The notes under the pieces were generated by a model, which worked only from the letters and a program-made list of their open reading frames with translations, did no database searches and was not told where the DNA came from. From an uncultured Clostridia bacterium (GTDB taxonomy: Bacteria; Bacillota; Clostridia; Christensenellales; Borkfalkiaceae), in assembly GCA_947581885.1 (NCBI GenBank), contig CANPWF010000095.1:1-6753 (forward strand): a stretch of 6,753 nucleotides of DNA. Reading direction: 5' to 3'. Positions within the stretch are counted from its first letter, which is position 1. Every line of letters starts with the position of its first letter. Shown here piece by piece: positions 1 through 4,922 of this stretch. The position numbers and the translations under genes were made by a program.

Positions 1-140
1 TCGCCCCGCCTTATTCTGTTCATTCCTTGGGCGGCACGAGCGCGTCCTTGCGCGAAGTAGGAATCACCTTAGACTTATGTCTTAAAACTGCGGTGACCCA
101 TTCGACACGCCGCAAGGACAGCGGCTGCTCAGGGTGACGT
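1..140 (+). ncRNA. ssrS: Candidate 6S RNA, 5' part cut off by the window edge
   Basis: 6S RNA binds the housekeeping RNA polymerase by imitating an open promoter. Positions 81-92 read CTTAAAACTGCG, followed by GAC at 95-97 and CATTC at 99-103. In order and spacing this matches the 3' strand of the central bubble of E. coli 6S RNA, recalled from memory and not aligned. A hairpin follows (GCCGC at 109-113 with GCGGC at 121-125), where E. coli 6S also has a small hairpin. Upstream, ATTCCT (22-27) can pair with AGGAAT (59-64) around an inner CGCG/CGCG hairpin (41-44, 51-54), a plausible apical arm. AGAC/GTCT (71-74, 79-82) adds a short hairpin. The closing stem would need sequence left of position 1, so the 5' end is missing and the 3' end is uncertain. 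The segment could instead be part of the repeat-rich intergenic region, because CTCAGGGTGACG near 129-139 also resembles common Clostridia repeats. Confidence 0.45.
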
Positions 141-165
141 GATTATACAGTTGCGTACTATCGAC

Positions 166-224
166 ACCCCCTCAGTCACGGCAAGGGCAGCCGTGACAGC
201 TCCCCCAGCGGGGGAGCCAAGGGG
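166..224. repeat. Three-way-junction inverted-repeat element
   Basis: Three nested or adjacent helices can be read directly. The outer stem is CCCCT (168-172) with AGGGG (220-224). The second is GTCACGG (175-181) with CCGTGAC (191-197), around a 9-nt loop. The third is GCTCCCCC (199-206) with GGGGGAGC (210-217), around AGC. Together they close a compact three-way junction. The sequence pattern (CCCCCTCAGTC, then a variable hairpin, then AGCTCCCCC and GGGGGAGCC) resembles small intergenic repeats seen many times in gut Clostridia genomes. That link is from general knowledge and no second full copy lies in this window. There is no T-run after the hairpins on the plus strand, so it is not a standard terminator. 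Confidence 0.7.
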
Positions 225-251
225 AACGGGGAAAGAGTACGCCACTCGCAC

Positions 252-347
252 CTCATCCTGAACGAAGTGAAGGATCCCGCCACCCTCCATACGTACATGT
301 GCGTTGGGAGCCGTGCGAGATTTCTCGACTACGCTCAGGTGGGCGGG
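252..347. repeat. Long imperfect inverted repeat (MITE- or REP-like)
   Basis: CCTGAACGAAG (257-267) is complementary at 9 of 11 positions to CTACGCTCAGG (329-339). CTCC (285-288) pairs with GGAG (307-310). The centre, 291-304, is the near-palindrome ACGTACATGTGCGT. CCCGCCACC (276-284) can alternatively pair with GGTGGGCGGG (338-347) with one bulge. The arm sequences resemble the CATCCTGAGCGAAG / TTCTCGACTACGCTC units often found between genes in gut Firmicutes. No open reading frame with family similarity crosses it. I read it as a degenerate non-coding repeat; mobility is not shown. Confidence 0.55.
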
Positions 348-415
348 GGAGCCGAGAGGGAGAGGAGAACAAGGGCGGCGCGGTGTCCCTGAGAACGGGG
401 GGAGCCGAGAGAGGA
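345..415. repeat. Degenerate copies of the GGGGGAGCC motif
   Basis: GGGGGAGCC followed by GAGAG occurs at 345-353 and again at 398-406, echoing GGGGGAGCC at 210-218 in the intact three-way-junction unit. The partner CTCCCCC arm is missing from these two copies, so they look like decayed right halves of the same element. The stretch between them is G- and A-rich on the plus strand with no recognisable coding signal. Confidence 0.4.
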
Positions 416-426
416 GGAGCCGCAAC

Positions 427-448
427 AAAAAAATCGCCCGAGGGGGCG
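427..448 (-). terminator. Intrinsic terminator for the minus-strand transcript
   Basis: On the minus strand, CGCCC (448-444) pairs with GGGCG (439-435) around the 4-nt loop CCTC, then one A and seven T residues (433-427). This is a textbook rho-independent terminator. It lies downstream of the pyridoxamine kinase gene and of the candidate small RNA, and can stop both transcripts. Confidence 0.8.
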
Positions 449-489
449 AAAAGGGAGCGGGCCGAAAGCCCGACCGAAAAAACAAAAAA
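449..489 (-). terminator. Further tandem terminator signals, minus strand
   Basis: Read on the minus strand, a T-tract (TTTTTTGTTTTTT, 489-477) follows a weak hairpin formed by 512-508 and 500-495. Next comes a strong hairpin, CGGGC (472-468) with GCCCG (462-458), loop TTTCG, followed by CTCCCTTTT (457-449). With the terminator at 427-448 this makes two or three signals in a row. The first is the weakest because six bases separate its stem from the T-tract. Confidence 0.55.
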
Positions 490-668
490 GGGATGTCCGC
501 ATGTGCCGCGACTCGAAAAAGGGTTAACCCGCGTCATCGTAGGTGGGTGCGCTGCGGCGAAGTCTCGACCTTTCCGATAAATCAGACCTCGTCTATCCCC
601 GCCGACACGCGCTCCCGAATTTACTCTGTGGATTACGTTTTTCCCGAGTTCCGTACACCGCAGGCGTC
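477..668 (-). ncRNA. Candidate structured small RNA or structured 3' UTR
   Basis: I do not recognise this RNA as a named family. A sigma-A promoter just upstream predicts transcription starting near 668 and running leftwards to T-tracts at 489-477 or the terminator at 427, giving about 190-240 nt. The predicted RNA folds by eye. P1 is CUGCGG (663-658) with CCGCAG (557-552). P2 is CGGA+ACUC (653-646) with GAGU (626-623) and UUCG (619-616), with an AAA bulge. P4 is CGAGGUCU (591-584) with AGACUUCG (565-558), stacked directly next to P1. A competing hairpin, AGAC (594-591) with GUCU (587-584) and loop GAG, would break P4, so two folds are possible. The P2 loop is A-rich (GGGAAAAAC, 645-637). No start codon with a ribosome binding site and a plausible protein was found on this strand. 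It could also be an extended 3' UTR of the kinase gene, which ends only 55 nt upstream of the predicted start. Confidence 0.5.
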
Positions 669-674
669 TATCTT

Positions 675-704
675 ATTATAGCACAGCTCTCTTCAAAAAT
701 GCAA
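675..704 (-). promoter_or_regulatory. Sigma-A promoter for the minus-strand small RNA
   Basis: On the minus strand, TTGCAT (704-699), an 18-bp spacer and TATAAT (680-675), with TGC directly before it (an extended -10). The -10 matches consensus fully and the -35 at four of six. Transcription should start around 668-667. It begins 19 nt after the kinase stop codon and points into sequence with no gene, which is the main reason to suspect a separate RNA gene. Confidence 0.65.
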
Positions 705-722
705 GCCTTCCGAGAAAATTCC

Positions 723-1517
723 CTATTCTTTGAAAGCGTCGGTGAGAACGGAGAGCTCCTTCTCGTAATTCATGCCGTATTTTTTATCGGGAACTTCCTT
801 TTCCGTGCGAAGAATGGAGCGGTAGCAGAACTCCGCCGAAAGGGAAAGGGCCCTTTCAAAGGAGAACCCGCCGCCGATACAGCCCGAAAAGCTCGCCGCG
901 AACACGTCGCCCGCGCCGTGGAAAGAACCCTCCACCTTTTTGAGGGGAAGCCTCTTTTCCCCGTTTTCGTAGTAGTACAAAAAGTACCCGTCCTTCTCGT
1001 CCGCGCCCGTGATGACGGGGTGCGGGCAGACCTTCGAAAGCGCGATCAAAGCCTTCCTCATGTCCCGTTCCCCCGTGAGAAGATAGGCCTCGGTATCGTT
1101 GGGAAGGATATAGTCCGCCTCCGCGCAGAGGGAGAGCATCTCCTTTGCGAATGCCTCGTCGAACCCCTTATAGAAGGTGAAATTGTCGCCGAGGACAGGG
1201 TCGACGACGAAGAGCCCGTTCTCTTTCAGGAACCGCTTTTTCACCTCTTTCACGAACCCGATTTGGGCGCGGCTCCCGAGGTATCCGCTCTGGATCACGT
1301 CGTATTTCAAGCCGAGCGTTTCCCAATGGTCGCAAATTTTCTTCATCTCGTCGTCGAGGGGGAGGAAGGTGTACCCCGTGAACCCGCCCGTATGGGTGGA
1401 GAGCAGGGCGGTGGGGAGGATATCGACCGTCGCTCCGCAGGCGGAGAGGACGGGCAGGGCTACGGTGAGGGAGCATTTCCCCACGCAGGAAATATCGTTG
1501 ATCGCAAGTGCACGCAT
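723..1517 (-). CDS. pdxY: Pyridoxamine/pyridoxal kinase (PdxY/PdxK-type, ribokinase fold)
   Basis: A cytosolic enzyme that phosphorylates the 5'-hydroxyl of pyridoxal, pyridoxamine or pyridoxine with ATP, the key step of vitamin B6 salvage towards pyridoxal 5'-phosphate. The 264-residue protein opens with NDISCVGKCSLTVALP (7-22) and continues with PTALLSTHTGGF (35-46), both typical of Firmicutes pyridoxamine kinases. VDPVLGD (105-111) and PNDTEA (139-144) are further ribokinase-superfamily motifs. GSFHGAGDVF (197-206) is the anion-hole motif with the expected catalytic base Asp204. Length is close to the family norm of about 260-290. The start is supported by GGAGG six bases before the ATG and by alignment of the first motif. 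It is monocistronic, divergent from the HMA gene, and its transcript probably ends at the tandem terminators at 427-489. The pdxY versus pdxK name, and the preferred substrate among the three B6 forms, cannot be settled from sequence alone. Confidence 0.93.
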   Translation of the reverse strand: MRALAINDISCVGKCSLTVALPVLSACGATVDILPTALLSTHTGGFTGYTFLPLDDEMKKICDHWETLGLKYDVIQSGYLGSRAQIGFVKEVKKRFLKENGLFVVDPVLGDNFTFYKGFDEAFAKEMLSLCAEADYILPNDTEAYLLTGERDMRKALIALSKVCPHPVITGADEKDGYFLYYYENGEKRLPLKKVEGSFHGAGDVFAASFSGCIGGGFSFERALSLSAEFCYRSILRTEKEVPDKKYGMNYEKELSVLTDAFKE

Positions 1518-1532
1518 ACTTTGCCTCCGAAC

Positions 1533-1548
1533 TTCCCGTTATCGGGAA
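1533..1548 (-). promoter_or_regulatory. Hairpin at the 5' end of the kinase mRNA
   Basis: TTCCCG (1533-1538) and CGGGAA (1543-1548) form a perfect 6-bp stem around a 4-nt loop. With the start predicted near 1551, the hairpin begins about three bases into the transcript and lies just upstream of the GGAGG at 1528-1524. It may protect the 5' end or affect ribosome access. No aptamer is visible, so it is not called a riboswitch. Confidence 0.5.
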
Positions 1549-1557
1549 TTTCACCTT

Positions 1558-1586
1558 ATTATACCGAACCCATGGGCGTTTGTCAA
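1558..1586 (-). promoter_or_regulatory. Perfect-consensus sigma-A promoter of pdxY
   Basis: On the minus strand: TTGACA (1586-1581), exactly 17 bp, then TATAAT (1563-1558). Both hexamers and the spacing are full consensus, so a high basal activity is expected unless repressed. The spacer holds the 8-bp palindrome CCCATGGG (1569-1576), a possible operator position, though one palindrome of this length is weak evidence. Confidence 0.9.
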
Positions 1587-1606
1587 ATATTCGGGCATGA
1601 AAATTC

Positions 1607-1636
1607 TTTACATTTTCCTTCTGCCTGTGGTATAAT
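1607..1636 (+). promoter_or_regulatory. Promoter of the HMA gene, abutting its start codon
   Basis: TTTACA (1607-1612), an 18-bp spacer and TATAAT (1631-1636), with TGG before it (an extended -10). Only six bases separate the -10 from the ATG at 1643, so the first transcribed base should be at or next to that A. It is back-to-back with the kinase promoter, the two -35 elements lying 20 bp apart. Confidence 0.8.
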
Positions 1637-1642
1637 TTCCCC

Positions 1643-1867
1643 ATGAAAAAAGTGATCGAGATCGAGGATCTTTGCTGTAAAAAGTGCGCCGAACGCGTCG
1701 AGCGGAAACTCCTCCTGCTGCAAGGCGTATCGGGCGCGAAGGCGAACTTCAAAAAGGGGATCGTGTTCGTTGAGAGCGAACTTCCCGACGAAGAGCTCAA
1801 ATCCTGCGTGGAGGACGCGGGATTCCATGTAAAGGACATCCGCCCCCGCAAGGGCATTTTCGGGTAA
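1643..1867 (+). CDS. Small heavy-metal-associated (HMA) domain protein, CopZ-like
   Basis: A 74-residue protein that is a single HMA domain, the ferredoxin-like fold that carries Cu(I) or other soft metals in chaperones such as CopZ and at the N-terminus of P-type ATPases. The metal-binding loop reads DLCCKKC (9-15) where the family usually has GMTCxxC. The CxxC pair is Cys12 and Cys15, a third cysteine (Cys11) sits beside it, and Leu10 replaces the usual Met. The rest fits the fold: a helix (about 16-25), LQGVSGAKANFKKGIVFVE (26-44) as the central strands, and a second helix (about 49-58). There is no signal peptide or membrane segment, so it should be cytosolic. No Shine-Dalgarno precedes the ATG; the start is chosen because the domain begins at once and the promoter abuts it. 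No copper ATPase or CsoR/CopY regulator is visible nearby, so the metal and partner are unknown. Confidence 0.85.
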   Translation: MKKVIEIEDLCCKKCAERVERKLLLLQGVSGAKANFKKGIVFVESELPDEELKSCVEDAGFHVKDIRPRKGIFG

Positions 1868-1871
1868 GAAG

Positions 1872-1889
1872 TCCGAAATTTTCCGAAAT
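1872..1889 (+). repeat. Tandem TCCGAAAT repeat upstream of a promoter
   Basis: TCCGAAAT occurs at 1872-1879 and again at 1882-1889, a 10-bp period that is about one helical turn, ending two bases before the -35 at 1892. This is the usual arrangement for two adjacent binding sites of an activator or response regulator. The regulator is unknown. Confidence 0.45.
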
Positions 1890-1891
1890 GC

Positions 1892-1920
1892 TTGCAATTT
1901 TCGTATGTTCATGGTAAGAT
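1892..1920 (+). promoter_or_regulatory. Promoter of the SHOCT-tyrS-yigZ unit
   Basis: TTGCAA (1892-1897), a 17-bp spacer and TAAGAT (1915-1920), with TGG before it (an extended -10). The predicted start is near 1927, giving a leader of about 27 nt that contains the ribosome binding site AAGGAG (1941-1946). It is the only clear promoter before tyrS. Confidence 0.65.
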
Positions 1921-1953
1921 AGGAGCATAAATACGGAATAAAGGAGAGGGAAC

Positions 1954-2970
1954 ATGGGATTTTTGGATCTGTTCATGCGGACGAACTCCACGCGGAATGC
2001 GGACGAGATCAGGGCCCTTCGCGAGCCGAAATCGAAGTACTACCGTCTCGTGCAGGGGCTTTCGATCACCTTCCTCGCGCTCGCCGCTATCTTGGTGCTT
2101 CTCAACTATCTTCTTCCCTTCTTTACGGAAAACCCCAACGTGCAGAGCTGGGTGTTGAAGATTTGCCTCGTCATCGTCGCCGTATGCGGAGGGGGGCTTT
2201 GCAGTCTGCCTTGGGTATACTTTTCGGAACGGGAGAAAAAGCGCGTTCAAGAGGGAGGCGAACCTTCCAAGCGGCAGAAATACGCTTGCCTTGCGTTCTT
2301 CCTCGCGATCGGGCTCTGCGTGCTCCTTTGGATCGTCGCCGTGTTCGTCGTGCATATCGATACCTTCAAAGCCCTCATTGTAAAGACTTCGGAGAACGCG
2401 ACGGGCGAACAGGCGGGCGTGGAGGAAAAGACGGGCCCGCTCGGGTTTTTGACCTTCTCCATCCTCTTCTCCGTGCAGGTGGGGGTCGCCTCGATCGTGA
2501 CGGCGAGCATCATCCGCTATAAACAAAAGCACAAGGCGATCCGCATCATCAACTACATCTGCACCTTCCTCACCGATATTTGGGTGAGCTGGATCGCGGG
2601 GGCGTTCTTCACGGGGAACTTGTACCGCGAGGCGGATACCATCATGGTGCCGCTCGATCCCCATATGCCCGTGCTCGTCGTCGGCATCCTTGCCGCCGTG
2701 GGGACACTCGTCTCTTGGTCGCTCCTCATGAACATGCTGCATAAAGACAGGATGCGCGCCGCCCTCCGCGGTGACACCGCCGCCCTCTCCGCAACGGACG
2801 AGGACTTCATCCAAGGGACGTACGAGACGCAGACGCATTCCGAGGCTCCCGCCGCCCCTTCCAAGGACGCGGAGGAACAGCTCGAAAAGCTCGCGCGGCT
2901 CCGCGAGAAGGGGCTCATCAGCGAGGAAGAATACGCCGAAAAGCGGAAAGAGATCATCGCAAAACTTTGA
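1954..2970 (+). CDS. Six-helix membrane protein with C-terminal SHOCT motif, function unknown
   Basis: A 338-residue protein I cannot assign to a function. It has six hydrophobic segments at about 32-57, 66-90, 110-134, 163-187, 199-221 and 238-262. The loops at 91-109, 188-198 and 263-272 are rich in Lys and Arg, and the loop at 135-162 is acidic. By the positive-inside rule, both ends face the cytoplasm. After a polar, Ala/Pro/Glu-rich linker (about 273-305), the last 32 residues (307-338) form a SHOCT motif, with LARLREKGLISEEEYAEKR in the typical pattern. SHOCT is a short C-terminal helical motif found on many unrelated proteins and thought to mediate oligomerisation. There is no catalytic motif and no signal peptide apart from the first helix. 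The start has an AAGGAGAGGG ribosome binding site. The gene ends 18 bases before tyrS, so the two are probably co-transcribed, but that does not by itself imply a role in translation. Confidence 0.85.
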   Translation: MGFLDLFMRTNSTRNADEIRALREPKSKYYRLVQGLSITFLALAAILVLLNYLLPFFTENPNVQSWVLKICLVIVAVCGGGLCSLPWVYFSEREKKRVQEGGEPSKRQKYACLAFFLAIGLCVLLWIVAVFVVHIDTFKALIVKTSENATGEQAGVEEKTGPLGFLTFSILFSVQVGVASIVTASIIRYKQKHKAIRIINYICTFLTDIWVSWIAGAFFTGNLYREADTIMVPLDPHMPVLVVGILAAVGTLVSWSLLMNMLHKDRMRAALRGDTAALSATDEDFIQGTYETQTHSEAPAAPSKDAEEQLEKLARLREKGLISEEEYAEKRKEIIAKL

Positions 2971-2988
2971 TTTTACCAAAGGGGAACT

Positions 2989-4173
2989 ATGCCAAACGTA
3001 ATGGACACCCTGCGTGCGCGGGGATTTATCAAACAGACCGTCTATGAGGACGAACTTTACGACCTCTTGGGGCGGGAGAGCGTGCCCTTCTACATCGGAT
3101 TCGACCCGACGGCGGATTCCCTCCATGTGGGGCACTTCATGCAGCTCGTTGCCATGAAACACATGCAGGACGCGGGGCACAAGCCCATCGTCCTCATCGG
3201 CGGTGGGACGGCGATGATCGGCGATCCTTCTGGCAGAACGGACATGCGGGCGATGATGACGAAGGAGACGATCGCCCACCATGTGGAGTGCTTCAAGACG
3301 CAGATGTCCCGTTTTCTCCGCTTCGAAGGGGAGAACGCCGCGATCATCGTCAACAACGCCGATTGGCTTCTGAATTTGAACTACGTCGATTTCCTCCGCG
3401 AGATCGGCGTGTACTTCTCGGTGAACAAGATGCTCACCGCCGAGTGCTTCAAAACGAGAATGGAGAGGGGGCTTTCGTTTCTCGAATTCAACTATATGCT
3501 CATGCAGGCGTACGACTTCCTCGTTCTGCACCGAAAGTACGGGTGCTCGTTGGAGCTCGGCGGCGACGATCAGTGGAGCAATATCCTTGCGGGGGCGGAC
3601 CTTATCCGCAGAAAAGAGCACAAGAGCGCGTTTGCGATGACGTTCGAACTTCTCACCACGAGCGAGGGCAAGAAGATGGGCAAAACGCAGAAGGGCGCGG
3701 TGTGGCTGGATAAGAACAAGACTTCCCCCTACGAATTCTATCAATATTGGCGCAACACCGCCGACAGCGACGTGGAGAAGTGCTTCCGTCTCCTCACCTT
3801 CATCCCGATGGAAGAGATCGAAGAACTCTGCCGCTACCGGGACGAACGGATGAACGCCGCCAAAGAACGGCTCGCCTTCGAGCTCACCCGCACCGTCCAC
3901 GGCGAGGAGGAAGCGGAGAGGGCGAAAAGAGAAGCCCGTGCCGCCTTCGGGGGGGAAGGGGAACTCTCGGTGAAGGAGATTTCCGCCGATTCCATCGTGG
4001 GCGTGCTCGTTGCGGCGGGGCTTGCAAAATCCAACGGCGAGGCGCGGCGGCTCATCGAGCAGGGCGGCGTTTCCGTCGATGAAGAGAAAGTCACCGATCT
4101 TTCGATGTCCCTTCCCGCGGAATTTGTTCTGCACAAGGGAAAGAAAGTGCACCTCAAAATCAGGCTGAAATGA
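2989..4173 (+). CDS. tyrS: Tyrosyl-tRNA synthetase
   Basis: Charges tRNA-Tyr with tyrosine using ATP in the cytoplasm. It is a class I synthetase of 394 residues, slightly shorter than the common 400-425. The Rossmann catalytic domain shows YIGFDPTADSLHVGH (35-49) with the HIGH-type signature HVGH (46-49), GDPSGRT (78-84), the tyrosine-binding residues Tyr169, Gln173 and Asp176, and GGDDQWSNI (191-199). The KMSKS-type loop is KMGKT (229-233), a usual variant in bacterial TyrRS. The anticodon-binding region follows, and a C-terminal S4-like RNA-binding domain spans about 335-394 (GLAKSNGEARRLIEQGGV at 344-361). All expected active-site motifs are intact. The ATG is preceded by AAAGGGGA (2978-2985). 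The stop overlaps the next gene as ATGA, suggesting translational coupling. No T-box leader precedes it. Confidence 0.98.
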   Translation: MPNVMDTLRARGFIKQTVYEDELYDLLGRESVPFYIGFDPTADSLHVGHFMQLVAMKHMQDAGHKPIVLIGGGTAMIGDPSGRTDMRAMMTKETIAHHVECFKTQMSRFLRFEGENAAIIVNNADWLLNLNYVDFLREIGVYFSVNKMLTAECFKTRMERGLSFLEFNYMLMQAYDFLVLHRKYGCSLELGGDDQWSNILAGADLIRRKEHKSAFAMTFELLTTSEGKKMGKTQKGAVWLDKNKTSPYEFYQYWRNTADSDVEKCFRLLTFIPMEEIEELCRYRDERMNAAKERLAFELTRTVHGEEEAERAKREARAAFGGEGELSVKEISADSIVGVLVAAGLAKSNGEARRLIEQGGVSVDEEKVTDLSMSLPAEFVLHKGKKVHLKIRLK

Positions 4174-4793
4174 ACGAATACCGCGGCGTTTTCGGGGAGA
4201 ACTTCGGCGAGAAGATCATCGAACGCTCCCGCTTTCTGACGTATATCGGGCGCGTTAAATCGGAAGAGGAAGCGAAGGCGTTCCTTATGAGAGTGCGCGG
4301 CGAACACCCCTTCGCGACCCACGTCTGCTACGGGTATGTGGCGGACAAAACGGGGAACTTGCAGCGATTTTCGGATGACGGCGAACCGCAGGGCACGGCG
4401 GGCATGCCGATATTAGGGGTATTGAAGGCGCAGTCCCTTCGGGAGAGTATCATCGCCGTGGCGCGATATTTCGGGGGGATCAAGCTCGGAGCGGGCGGGC
4501 TTACCCGCGCCTATGCGGGCTGTGCCGCCGAGACGCTTTCCTCTTCGAAGATCTGCACGTTCGCCCCTTGTATCGAGTACGAACTCACGGTGAGCTATTC
4601 GGATGTGAACGCCGCGCTCCGTTTTCTCGAAAAGGAGAACGTCGTCTCCCGCACCTTTTCGGACGTTCCCCGCTTTACGGTGGCGGTCCGCGAGAGCGAG
4701 GACAATTCCTTCCTCTCCCGCGCGGGGGATTTTTTCAACGGCACCGCGAAAGTGGTTGCGGGCGAGAGGAAATATTACCCCTTCGACGAATAA
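4170..4793 (+). CDS. yigZ: YigZ/IMPACT family protein (UPF0029)
   Basis: A 207-residue cytosolic protein of the widely conserved YigZ family, whose N-terminal domain is related to eukaryotic IMPACT/Yih1, regulators of the translation kinase GCN2. The bacterial biochemical role is not settled, though a role around translation or RNA is often suggested. The N-terminal domain (about 15-125) carries the signatures SDDGEPQGTAGMP (68-80) and RYFGGIKLGAGGLTRAY (99-115). The C-terminal part (about 135-205) is the DUF1949-like ferredoxin-fold domain. Length matches the family. Its ATG overlaps the tyrS stop (ATGA, 4170-4173), so translation is probably coupled to the synthetase. It is the last gene before the terminator at 4831-4866. 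Confidence 0.95.
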   Translation: MNEYRGVFGENFGEKIIERSRFLTYIGRVKSEEEAKAFLMRVRGEHPFATHVCYGYVADKTGNLQRFSDDGEPQGTAGMPILGVLKAQSLRESIIAVARYFGGIKLGAGGLTRAYAGCAAETLSSSKICTFAPCIEYELTVSYSDVNAALRFLEKENVVSRTFSDVPRFTVAVRESEDNSFLSRAGDFFNGTAKVVAGERKYYPFDE

Positions 4794-4830
4794 AAATCGC
4801 ACCCCATGTCCCCATTTTTTAGAATTCTTG

Positions 4831-4866
4831 CCCCTCTGCATCCGATTTTGCGGAGGGGTCCTTTTT
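4831..4866 (+). terminator. Intrinsic terminator after yigZ
   Basis: CCCCTCTGCA (4831-4840) pairs with TGCGGAGGGG (4849-4858) over ten pairs, including one T-G wobble, around an 8-nt loop. TCCTTTTT (4859-4866) follows. It closes the upstream three-gene unit, and the clpB promoter begins just beyond it. Confidence 0.85.
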
Positions 4867-4874
4867 CTGCCTGT

Positions 4875-4901
4875 TTGAGGTTTTCCGCTTTGCGGTATAA
4901 T
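4875..4901 (+). promoter_or_regulatory. Probable clpB promoter
   Basis: The -10 TATAAT (4896-4901) is perfect. The -35 is poor: TTGAGG (4875-4880) with a short 15-bp spacer is the best candidate. The spacer contains CCGC/GCGG (4885-4888, 4892-4895), a small inverted repeat with loop TTT. No CIRCE element or CtsR heptad pair is seen, though these often control clpB in Firmicutes. Confidence 0.6.
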
Positions 4902-4922
4902 AAAAGGGCAAGGAGGTGAAAG

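Noticed and set aside
521..530. GGGTTAACCC followed by T5 on the minus strand as a terminator
   Set aside because: Only three G-C pairs can form around the TTAA loop, too weak compared with the two strong terminators downstream.
129..681. Several 90-125 residue frames in the left arm
   Set aside because: They overlap one another on both strands across hairpins and terminators, are low-complexity in Arg, Pro, Gly and Ser, and lack ribosome binding sites.
1569..1576. CCCATGGG as a confirmed operator
   Set aside because: A single 8-bp palindrome is too short to name an operator; it is kept only as a note under the promoter.
543..1646. A 367-residue plus-strand frame over the kinase
   Set aside because: Antisense to pdxY, which has all its family motifs; the frame runs through both divergent promoters.
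2971..2988. A T-box or other leader before tyrS
   Set aside because: Only 18 bases lie between the genes, with no room for one, and no T-box motif is seen in the leader at 1927-1953.
1909..4152. A 747-residue open frame on the minus strand across the membrane gene and tyrS
   Set aside because: It is antisense to two well-supported genes, is rich in His, Arg, Glu and Pro as expected from reversed GC-rich codons, and shows no family motif or ribosome binding site.
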